A stretch of 64,000 nucleotides of DNA from Lates calcarifer (lineage: Eukaryota > Chordata > Actinopteri > Centropomidae): NCBI RefSeq assembly GCF_001640805.2, contig NC_066855.1, positions 18,008,639-18,072,638 of the forward strand. The letters run 5' to 3'. The translations under genes were made by a program, and so were the position numbers. Positions 12,190 through 21,429 of the stretch are shown here, one piece after another (position 1 is the first letter of the stretch; every line of letters begins with the position of its first letter). Under the pieces are notes generated by a model, which had not been told where the DNA came from, made no database searches, and saw nothing but the letters and a program-made list of their open reading frames with translations.

Positions 12190-12350
12190 TGTGCCCATAG
12201 CCGAATGGTTAGGGCGCTTACCACGTGGGCCCTAGTGGCCTGAGCAGGTGGACCCCGGTTTGACTCCAGTCGGACCTTTGCTGCATGTCATTCCCCTACT
12301 GTCTCCCTGTTTGCTGTCTCTCTCTCACTGTCCTCTAATTATCTTCAAAG
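12190..12350 (+). mobile_element. tRNA-derived SINE
   Basis: The head is a degenerate tRNA with an internal RNA polymerase III promoter. The A-box-like TAGCCGAATGGTTAGGG is at 12198-12214 and the B-box GGTTTGACTCC at 12257-12267, one base from the GGTTCGANTCC consensus. The unrelated body follows ('CTTTGCTGCATGTCATTCCC', then CTGTCTC/CTCTCTCACTGTCC). I remember this tRNA-like head plus 'TGCTGCATGTCATTCC' body as a common teleost SINE. The 3' end has decayed, since no clear terminal simple repeat or poly(A) is visible. It is not a tRNA gene because the acceptor and anticodon arms do not pair properly. Confidence 0.75.
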
Positions 12351-12522
12351 CATTCACAATTAAAAATGTGTTTTTCCAAGAGATGTTAAGGTCATCACGT
12401 CAATGTTACATGAAGCAGATCAAAACATCCATGTTTACACATCAGGAAACACAGCTGTCCTATTTCACAGCACGAGTTAACATCAAAGCTCCAGAAAAAC
12501 TGACATTTTTTAATCAAATGTA

Positions 12523-12536
12523 CCCCCCCCCCCCCC
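12523..12536. repeat. poly(C) tract
   Basis: A run of 14 C. Confidence 0.9.
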
Positions 12537-12679
12537 AGAATGTGTTGGTATGTGCTGCAGGGGTACACTGCAGTTCAAGCTGTTGATTGCATATTACAAC
12601 GCAGATGTGTTGAAGATCCTTTTCTGTTTATTACTTTTTTCTTTTGGCACATTATCACCTCTCATCCATTCTCTCTGAG

Positions 12680-12960
12680 GGCCAGGCTGCCTCGGACATG
12701 TGAGGACAGGCGTCCGAGGCCAATGATAGTATATTTGGAGTGGACCCCCCGTAGTGCTTCAGTTTCGGGGAGGCGGGTGGGGGGCAGTTACAGCCACCGA
12801 TAAGGCGGCGGCATCGACAAATGAAACTGCCTCTAATCTCTGTTCGGCAGGCATGAATGGCAGATTGAGATAGCGCTCTGACCCAGCTGAGCTCTAGAGT
12901 GAAATAAAGGGACACAAAAACTCCCAGAGGAGGAGGAGATGAAGACGTCCAGACGTGTCA
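12680..12960. other. GC-richer block with perfect hairpin; candidate regulatory element
   Basis: The block has noticeably more CpG than its surroundings. It contains a perfect 9-bp inverted repeat, GCCTCGGAC (12689-12697) and GTCCGAGGC (12712-12720), around a 14-nt loop. No coding frame or transposon motif accounts for it. It could be a conserved enhancer or a structured RNA, or a chance hairpin. Confidence 0.3.
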
Positions 12961-14015
12961 GGAAAAGGACATGTCAGGTGTCTGTTTCGGGAGGGGGGGG
13001 TGTGTGTGTAAAACGATGATACAGCTGCAGTTCTTCACTAAAACCACTGTTGATCATGACTTAAATACTTAGAGAAGTGTTTCTTGATGGTTCACTGACT
13101 TGTAATGGGGAGAATGGAGCCTCTGTCATTCCCACTCTGCACCCAGAACACCTGTTCTGCTCTTTGGTGAGGTGGTAGTATTGCTGAACAGGTACGCTCT
13201 CCCTGTAACTGAGTGATAGTCTTGAAACTGCTGGAATCAGACCAACAAGTTCAAGTTAAAAAGACTTTAATTAATTAATAACCAGCGTTCATCTCCAATA
13301 TCCAGGGAACTGATGGAAATATCAAGAATTATAAACAGAGTTTGGTGTGTTTGTTACAGGAACAGCACTTCCTGCTCCAGACGTCAGGGATCATGGGCCG
13401 TGCATGGCCGTGTTTCAGTTTAGTGAGTGAGACTATGCAGTTGGAGCTCCGGTCAGATTGATAGGCTTTGGTTTCTGTACATGAAAAACCACTAAACCCC
13501 TCAGTTTCAGAGCCCAAGAATGAATCACCACTCGTGGCTGCAGAGGGCGCTGTTGCTAATCTATAATCTGTAAAATGTCAGGGAATAATGAAAAATGTCC
13601 ATCTCAAACTCATGATGACTACCAGCTGGTTTAATGGATCCAAAAACAACAAATCACCTTAATCAAGAGATACAAGCCTGGTCAGTTTGAGACACTTCAA
13701 TATGGTTTAAACTCTGTAGGTTCCATAACGAAGCAATCTATTTTTCCTCAGACAGCAGTTAATGTAATGTAAATGTGAGAAGACATTTGAATACAGCAGG
13801 GATTTGTTTAAATTTAACTTTGAGTAGAGGGTTTCCTATGCTACTGTAATCTGATAAAATAAGCAGTTTAAGAGATCTTAAGGAAACCACTTCTCTATCT
13901 CCTCTTTCTTTCTTTCGTTCTCCCTGTGTTCTTTCCATCAAAGCAGAGAGAAATGGGTCTGTTCCAGTGGAATGAAAACCACATAGCAGAGAAAAATTAT
14001 TTACTCCTGCTATCC
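12961..14015. other. non-coding stretch
   Basis: Contains a G9/(GT)n scrap at about 12990-13010; otherwise no gene or repeat recognised. Confidence 0.45.
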
Positions 14016-14019
14016 TCCC

Positions 14020-14362
14020 TTCATGTTTTTTTTTTTTTTTTGCTTTTTTTGTTGGCCCCTTTCATCACAGTTTTTTTCCCTTTATTTTTCTTCTTTTGAG
14101 TTCTTCAGTTCTTCTCCCCTCTTATTCCCTTCTTTCCTCCCATCTTTCATTTACTCTATCCATCCCACTAGCTCTTTGCCCCTTTCATTTCACTCTTCCT
14201 CCTTCTTACACTGTTCTTCTGTCTCTCCAAAACTTCCTTTTTTAATCTGTCAGCCTCTCCCATCCTTTCCTTCATCAACTTTCTCTCCTCTCCCAGCATT
14301 CCTTTGTTCCTTTGTCCTCTCCTTCTGTCCTTTAATCTTCGCTTGTGTCCTTCCTCTCTTAT
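14020..14362 (+). repeat. long polypyrimidine tract
   Basis: Roughly 340 bp of C/T-dominated plus strand, starting with a 15-T run, with only scattered purines. The serine/phenylalanine-rich 117-residue frame (14023-14376) and its lysine/arginine-rich minus-strand mirror are direct products of this skew, so neither is called as a gene. Confidence 0.8.
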
Positions 14363-14449
14363 CTTATATTCAATAAAGGAATACTTATAGTGTCTATGTT
14401 TCACATCACTTTATCGCATATTGTCATAAACATAAATTCATCTAAAGCA

Positions 14450-14648
14450 GTTGCAGTTAATTAGTGGCCAAAACATGTTTTCTGGCACCAACCTTGACCT
14501 TTTACCACCAAAATCTAATCAGTTCATCCTTGAGCCCAAGTGATTGTTTGTGGCAAATTTGAAGAAAAAAATTCCCTCGTGCCGTTACTGAGATATTGCG
14601 TTCACAAGAATGAGGTGGATGTATAGACAACCCGAAAACATAAAAATG
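14450..14648 (+). repeat. dispersed repeat family 1, copy B
   Basis: Runs from 'GCAGTTAATTAGTGGCCAAA' through 'CCACCAAAATCTAATC', 'AGTTCATCCTTGAG', 'AAATTCCCTC', 'GAGATATTGCGTTCACAAG' and 'ACAACCCGAAAACATAAAAA'. It has a single central unit and lacks about 50 bp after the first landmark compared with copy A. Confidence 0.85.
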
Positions 14649-15079
14649 GGCTAACCAAATAGACACAGGGCAGAAAAAGGATCTCTACATAAAAGGCTGA
14701 ATGATATAAACAGAATTCAATCCTGAGCCAGCCAGTAATAAAATCAATTAGCACAGGTCTTCCAGAGCGAATCCTCCATGTTTATTGCCAAATTGTTGGA
14801 GCGATGTGGGGTGACAGTGTTTTTTAGTCTGAGCTTTTACTTCCACTTTCTCATATTAAACAGAGCACAGAGGCTTGTTTATGCTGTGTAATCAAATCTG
14901 AACACAAAGTATTCCCAAACAGGGAGTCCTGTAACCTCCCCGATATCGCCATCTTTCTCGGCTCAGCTGTTGCCTTAAACATGTTGTCTGCATCACGACT
15001 ACCCCCTAGTGGTGAATGCTTTGCACTACAATACAGTGTATTAACAGAGCATCTCTGTGCTTGTTTGATTTCCAGGGTT

Positions 15080-15205
15080 CCCGTCTCTTTTCCTCATCTT
15101 TGCTGCATTATTTTCCCTCATCCATCCCCTCTTTTTCCCATCTCCTCTCCTTCTCTTCCTCTCCCTTCCTCTTTCCTCCCTACCTCTCCTCTGACCAACC
15201 CCTCC
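15080..15205 (+). repeat. polypyrimidine tract
   Basis: About 125 bp of nearly pure C/T on the plus strand. The overlapping short frames on both strands (14981-15352) reflect it. Confidence 0.7.
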
Positions 15206-15750
15206 CTCCTGATGAATGCAGATGAGTGCTTGAATGTCCCAGGAGGACATTTTAGATTCTTCTCTGCAGGAACAATAGAGCAGGAGGGATGGAGTCATTT
15301 CCTGCGTGCTGTTTTAATGATTAAAGCAGTCCATATGGTGTCCACCAGCTAACGACCACTGGAGGAACTGTATGCTAACAACAACAGAGAGAGCATCGGA
15401 AAACAAAACCCCTCTCACACCAGAATGGCTGTTGACGTGCAATGGAGCAAGATGATGGATCTCAACAGAACCCTAAGACCCACCTCAACACCCTCAACAC
15501 CCCCAACCCCCCGCATGGGTCATAATGCCCTCTGATCGGGTACTTCAGGATGGAGCTACAAGCGGTATGAAAAGGTATATTGATTTACATCATCAGCAGG
15601 CAGCTCACTACAAAATACCTGATAGAACAGAATTATATAACCAATCGTGATTGATCCATGGTTTCCATGGTTACCACAGGCACCAACAATTACTGCCTTA
15701 AGTCTAGTATGTTTGGCATTTCTATATTTTAAGTCTTTGGAAAACTAAAT

Positions 15751-15980
15751 TTGCCACCTTGCGGTTGTATGCCTTTTATAACCAGTCCAGTTGCAGTTAA
15801 TTGGCATGTGTTTTGTGTGGTCACAGTGACCATGATCTTTGACTCCTTTGACCACCAAGATCTTATCGGCTCATCTTTGAGTCCAAGTGATTGTTTGTAC
15901 CGAATCTGAGGAAACTCCCTCACCGAGATATTGCGTTCACAAGGATGGGATGGACAGACGCCCTGAAAACATGTCCACGA
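15751..15980 (+). repeat. dispersed repeat family 1, copy C
   Basis: Starts at 'TTGCCACCTTGCGGTTGTAT' and ends in 'GGATGGGATGGACAGACGCC' and 'CTGAAAACAT'. It carries the family landmarks in the standard order with one central unit and is only 1.1 kb from copy B. Confidence 0.85.
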
Positions 15981-16734
15981 CGTATCCTTATTATGTTTCT
16001 AGGCTAGGAATTGTTGTGAGTCTGTGTATAGTGAGTTTTTCAGAGTTAATGAACCTGTTTGGTGTTTGGTTAGTTCAGTTTAACCTTCAGGAGTTTGTAA
16101 AGCTGCTGTAACATGCTCTAGCAGCCACAGAGGAAATAAATTCATGACGAGTGAAAACGAGTTCCTAGCATCTCCTGACATCTTTACTGCAGAAATAAAA
16201 CTAAATATATCTGTCAAACAGCTGAGGGTTACAGCTGTCACAGATGATGAGCCTGAAAAACATCTGTCAGAGAAAATAATTATGCCAGAGCAATAAGAGT
16301 GAGAGAGAGAGGGATCGACTCGCTACGGTCACTCAGTCAGCTGATTAGTGGTCAGTAGGAAAGCGAGCTGTGTACAGACATCTGACTGAACATTGTCAGA
16401 GGCCGTGAGAAGATTTGAGAATCAGTTCAGATCTATTCAAGTTTAAGTCCTGCGATCACACACAGAAGTGTAAAGGATTACTTCTAGACACAGTGCTCAT
16501 TTTATCAGTGACATTGCACATTTTAAGCATCATGGTGCAAATTGTCATGTTCTCTGAATCGCGATGCATCGAGTGCATCATTATACCCATAACTCCGAGC
16601 ATTCAGCTTTTCTTCTACTGGTCAAAATAATTGTTGAATCCGCTGCTCCAAAACCAAATGTCTTAGTGAGATGATTAGTCCCCACAATCCTCCTTTACTA
16701 ACAACGCTTTTTTTTTTTGTTGTTATGATGGTGA

Positions 16735-16830
16735 TGGAGAGCGCTGTCTGACACATCAGTCCGAAATCTACCATATGTGTTCAGCTAGGTTGAGATCTGG
16801 TGACTGCAAAGGCTTTGGATGAGGGATTCT
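16735..16830 (-). pseudogene. Tc1-like transposase C-terminal relic
   Basis: On the minus strand the frame reads P-L-Q-S-P-D-L-N-L-A-E-H-I-W, the hallmark of Tc1/mariner transposases (W-P-x-x-S-P-D-L-N-P-I-E-x-x-W), which holds a late part of the DDE catalytic domain. It continues with stop codons into a CVRQRSP stretch, which fits the next segment of that domain. Only about 30 codons are recognisable, with at least two stops and no termini. It is a dead fragment whose subfamily I cannot place. Confidence 0.75.
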
Positions 16831-17640
16831 CATCCTGTTTCTTTACTCATTTATTCAGGTCACCATCTGTGTCTGTTTTTTGATTTGCTGATTAACTGAC
16901 TGTTTTGAGGATTACAACCTTTCACTATTGTTGAGAACAGGTGAAGACACCTGAGCTTACTGGAGAGAGTTCTGTGAAGCTGAAACTGAAACTCAAACTT
17001 GAGAAAAAGAAAAACTCATGCTGTTCTTTTTTTTTTTTTTGTTAATCTGGACATTATGAGGTGTCCCAAATGCTGCACAGAAAATGTTGAAACGCTCCTT
17101 TTAGCACATGGCTCTGATGTGAATCCACAATCAGCTGACCTCCCCCTGCATCCCGAACTTGCCTCAGGCTCTGACAAAGAGGCTTTGAACATTTTATTTT
17201 TTGTGAACACATGCCATATGCTGCTTTACAAGCACAGGTACGCACCCTGACACTGGGGGCAGCGACGCAGGAGGAAATACAACTTTACATTTGGCAGCTG
17301 GCTGTCATCGTTAAAGTGATAATGGAGAAACAGCATAAAGCATTTTAATGAAGATATTCTGTGAGGAGACAAAGGACAGACAGCAGGTAACATCAATTTT
17401 TCAGCATTTCGTTGTTTCTTATATTTAGTTTCCCAGTTCCAGGTGAGGTTAGTTTGGTTCTGGCTGTCAGTCAGCAGCTGGCAAAGGTTCAACTTTGTAT
17501 TTAACACAAGTTCATTTGACTGACTGCTGTTCAGACAAGTTCACAACATGGGTTTATTTTTAAACTGACCTCCTGGTCGGAGTTTTCATTTTGTCATCAG
17601 TCTGAAACAGATTGTTGTAAATGAATCTATTTCTGTTTAA

Positions 17641-17855
17641 GGGCTGTCTCCGCAAACCAGTCCGGTAGCAGTTAATTAGCAAAAGGTGTTTTGTGCAGTC
17701 ACAGTGGCCTTGACATTTCACCTTTGACCACCAAACTCTAATCAGTGCATCCCTTAGTTTAAGTGAACGTTGGTGCCAAATATGAAGAAATTCCCTCCAG
17801 TTATTCTTGAGATGTTGCGTTCAAAAGGCCAAAAACATGTTCTATGAGATCACAG
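17641..17855 (+). repeat. dispersed repeat family 1, copy D
   Basis: Contains 'AACCAGTCCGGTAGCAGTTA', 'TTTTGTGCAGTCACAGTGGCC', 'CTTTGACCACCAAACTCTAA' and 'GAAATTCCCTC'. Near 17828 it restarts with 'GGCCAAAAACATGTTCTATG', an earlier landmark, so the 3' end carries the beginning of a second unit, as in copy A. Confidence 0.85.
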
Positions 17856-19915
17856 TGACTAACTGCTGTGACATGATCAGGCATTAGCAACATTGTTAAA
17901 ACGTTCAGAAAATTATTATTCCAGATGTCATACAAACATACAGACAGGTGGCCTGCTGAGTGGCAGGCACGTAAATTATTTGTGCTGTTTGTCACACTCA
18001 GAGAGTTCTGCATTTCAAGATGGAACATAATCCATCAAGGAGCACACAGGTGAAGCTGCAGAAGGAGAATAGGGCCCATGTAGGTTTCCTGCAATGAGTA
18101 ATCATGTTTGAGTGCCTTAAATCTTGCCTGTGTCTTAAAAGAAGGCAATAAATTAGATTTGAAAGGTTACTAGAATGATGTGCATTTGCACACCGCTCGC
18201 CATCACTCATGTTCTTTTATTCCATGACACAAAATGAGCTGGCAAATTGGCAGCACACCATCTTACACAAGTGATTATACAGTGAGAAACTGAACTGTTT
18301 TATTTTAAGATTTAAGTTTTATTTTTCTCACATGTTTCTATTTCTCCATTTTCAGGTGTTTTCCAATCATCCACCTGTCTGTCTGAGTCCTTTAATGCTG
18401 ACCGAACAAACACCTGTATTAACCAAATGTTGTTAAATATGTGTGTGGCACACTGAAATAACAGCTGTAGATACTAGCGCTTTCAGTTGTATTGATGTTC
18501 CAGTTTCAAGATGGACAACATATGCATTGTCCAGTGGCTACAAAGGGGCACTAATCCTCCACTGTCAGTTATCCACCCTCCATTTTAATCTTCCATGAAT
18601 GCACTTTTGTTTTAAAAGTGATAATATAGAAACTGTGGATGATCTTAATGAACATAAACACTCATTTGCGATTCATGCCATGAATTCATTCACTGGTGAA
18701 ATTGTTCCTGTGACCTTGCATCCATGAATAAAATAACCAGAGCCATATGATCCCTTCAAAGAACCATAATTACCATCACTGTTATGATGCTGCTGATTAA
18801 GAAAACTGTTAAGACAACTGATAGACTGTATGACCTCCCGCTTTCACCAGCTTTGCTTCTCCTCCATGCAGTCTTTTATTTTATTAGTATGTTACAATCT
18901 GGACTAATCTGTTCTCCATCTCCTCTCAGTGTTTGCATAATTTGTTATTTTAGATTACAGCACTTAATGACAGCATTCAACCTGCCATGTCGAGTCAGAC
19001 TGAGCATAGAGAGAGTAATAAAGACAGAGACAGATGACAGAGAGCAGGACTGATGGAGGCTGAGAAAAGCGAAGAAGATGTGATAAAATGTCTGCAGGCC
19101 GTTACGAGCCCCGGGGTCCTTTATCCCCACAGAGCACGGGGCAATTTCACAGGAAATGGAGGAGGTGGCAGGCAGGTGAGAAGAGGGAGAGGGACAGCCA
19201 CTTAAAATGGAGAAAAAAATCACTCACTCGTCAGATGTAGAAATGAGCTGAACTGATACCTCTGAATTTATTTTACTATAGAGAGCAGAGCAGGCTAATG
19301 CTGTGATTAGCATCAAAGTCCAGGCCCAGAGAAATAGATGATGATTTGGTGCTAGTCAAGAGATAATTTGCTCAGAGTGTTTGCTGCTTTCATGGAGAAT
19401 ATTTTTTGTTGAATAACATGCTGCCTCCAACCCAATCTGAGATCTCTGCAGCCACATCAAAGCAAAGCCTGACTAATAATGACAGACAATGGAAACTAAT
19501 GATTAGTAAACATAGGAAAATAAATAGAGGGTCTACTGTTTTTCAGCTCCATCCATCGATTAAAAGAGAATTGTAAACACTAAAGTAAATTCATGTAGTC
19601 ATTTGGTTTAAGTTTTCTTTTGCCGTCAATAACTGGACACACAGATTTGTCGATCCAGAGAAAATGAATTGGCTGTTATTTTAGTTTATGGGGATATAAA
19701 ACAGACTAAATTAATCACATGTAACACATCTCTGTTTTGTTTTTTTGTTTTTTTTAATAATTTTTTTATTTTTATTTTCTTGGGGACTTATGGGATAAGA
19801 AGACACGATGCACTCAACGTTAACTGAAGGCCAAACTGGTCTTACTGTAAAGCAACATTATGTAAGCAGCAACAGTGCCCTCTGCAGCAACAACTGGCCA
19901 TCACAGGATGCTGGA
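17856..19915. other. non-coding stretch
   Basis: No gene or clear transposon. The part at 19080-19200 is GC-richer and non-repetitive. A T-rich low-complexity run lies at 19735-19780. Confidence 0.45.
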
Positions 19916-20280
19916 GCATTTAAAATCCTCCTCCTCACGTAGAAAGCCCTTAATGGTCAGGCTCCATCTTACCTCATAGATCTCATAGTCTCTTACAATC
20001 CCACTGGGACATTGCGCTCCCGGAATGCCAGTTTACTGGTGGTTCCCAGAGTTTCCAAGGAGTAGAATGGGAGGCAGAGCCTTCAGTTATCAGGCTCCTC
20101 TACTGTGGAACCTTCTCCCAGTTTGGGTCCAGGAGGCAGAAACACCCTCTGTAGCCTTAAGAGTCGGCTTAAAACTTTCCTCTTTGATAAAGCTTATAGT
20201 TAGGGTTGGCTCAGGCTTCCAGGCTCCCATAATGCACTGAGCTTCTCTCTCTCTCTCCATCAGTATGGATTCATATCCCA
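19916..20280 (+). pseudogene. LINE (L2/CR1-type) ORF2 C-terminus, 5' part of an interrupted copy
   Basis: The frame from about 19920 encodes the region after the reverse transcriptase core of a non-LTR retrotransposon. Motifs in order: F-K-I-L-L-L-T, K-A-L-N-G-Q-A-P-S-Y-L, Y-N-P-T-G-T-L-R-S and L-L-V-V-P-R-V-S-K. After a frameshift these continue as R-M-G-G-R-A-F-S-Y-Q-A-P-L-L-W-N. There is one TAG in T-*-K-A-L-N and another before the frameshift, so it is dead. It is 5' truncated. After 'GGATTCATATCCC' the homology to the sister copy at 28640-29455 stops, because another LINE has inserted; it resumes at 21209. Confidence 0.85.
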
Positions 20281-21208
20281 TATTGGAATAGATCTCATTC
20301 TAGATAGACCACAGTTTGTGCAGCTGGGGTCCTCCCTGTCTGACGTGGTGGTCAGTAACACAGGAGCACCTCAGGGGACTGCCCTGTCTCCACTTCTGTT
20401 CACTCTATACACCTCAGACTTTCAGTACAACACTGAAACATGCCATCTGCAGAGGTTCTCTGATGACTCTGCAGGTGGTGGGGTGTCTTAGAAATTGGTG
20501 GTGGACTTTAGGAGGACTAGGACTGTGACCAGACCCATAACCATCATGGGTGAGGAGCTTGGAACTGTGGAGGACTACAAATATCTGGGTGTCCACTTGA
20601 ATGACAGAATGAACTGGAGCACCAACACCGATGCTGTGTACAAGAAGGGGATGAGCAGACTCTATTTCCTGCGGAAGCTCAGATCCTTCAATGTGTGCAA
20701 CAAAATGTTGGAGATCTTCTACCAGTCTGTGGTTGCTAGTGCCATCCACTTTGCTGTAGTCTGCTGGCGGAGCAGCATCAGCGCCAGAGATGCCAACAGA
20801 CTCAACAAGCTAATCCACAAATCTGGGACTGTCATTGGACACAAGATGGAGACGTTTGAGTCAGTGAGGGACAAGAGATCAGTGAAAAACTGCTCTCTAT
20901 CATGGACGACTCCTCCCACCCCCTTCATGAAACACTACAGACACAGCTCTGCTGTCACAAGGAACACTACAGGAAATCATTCCTGCCATTCTCCATAGCT
21001 CTGTACAACAACTCACCTGCGTGTGTCAGATGAACACTGCCACCTGTACACACATTCTGAAAATACTGGGACTATCTATTCACTTGATTCACTAACAGTA
21101 GCACATGTTGTAATGTTGTACAATATTTCCTATATACTTCACTCACAGTTTTTGCACATCCATTCTTAGGAAAAAATACTGCACTGCAACTTAATTATAT
21201 TATATTTT
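20281..21208 (+). mobile_element. 5'-truncated Rex1/L2-type LINE inserted into another LINE
   Basis: Starts inside the reverse transcriptase domain (R-P-Q-F-V-Q-L-G, then T-G-A-P-Q-G-T-A-L-S-P-L-L-F) and reaches the catalytic box as F-S-D-D (canonical [YF]xDD). Here about 60 codons are missing and a TAG follows in frame. The frame then continues from 20495 through V-V-D-F-R-R-T-R, Y-K-Y-L-G-V-H-L-N-D, K-K-G-M-S-R-L-Y-F-L-R-K-L-R-S-F and V-V-A-S-A-I, typical of the thumb and C-terminal region of CR1/L2/Rex1-clade LINEs. A frameshift near 20925 ends the 167-residue open frame early. The 3' untranslated part runs to an AT-rich end (about 21190-21208). Both flanks belong to one other LINE, so the boundaries are set by comparison with 28640-29455. 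Confidence 0.85.
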
Positions 21209-21425
21209 GTGATGACAAGTCTCCTGCTGCTCCTACAACTCCACTCAACACCTGCTGCTAGAATTAGAAATTACTAGTACTGCTTATAGTTTTATTTCCA
21301 CTTTTGCAATTAATACTTTAGTTATCACTACTATCATTGCTACTACTATATTACTGGTATCACTTTACATTTTTTACATGGAATCCGTATTATGCTATGT
21401 TCTTCTGTCACTATCCAAATTGGAA
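21209..21425 (+). mobile_element. LINE 3' untranslated region, continuation of the interrupted copy
   Basis: From 'TGATGACAAGTCTCCTGCTG' to 'TGCTATGTTCTTCT' the sequence matches the reverse complement of 28642-28836, including 'CTACAACTCCACTCAACACC', 'GAATTAGAAATTACT' and 'TTAATACTTTA'. In the sister copy this segment follows 'GGATTCATATCCC' after only 16 bp, so it is the displaced 3' end of the element at 19916-20280. The shared homology ends at about 21420, which gives the probable 3' terminus. Confidence 0.8.
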
Positions 21426-21429
21426 CCGA

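Noticed and set aside
12190..12270. Functional tRNA gene
   Set aside because: A and B boxes are present, but arms do not pair and the sequence continues into a SINE body.
14023..14376. Hydrophobic 117-residue frame resembling a membrane protein
   Set aside because: Produced entirely by the polypyrimidine tract; serine, phenylalanine and leucine codons are the expected outcome.
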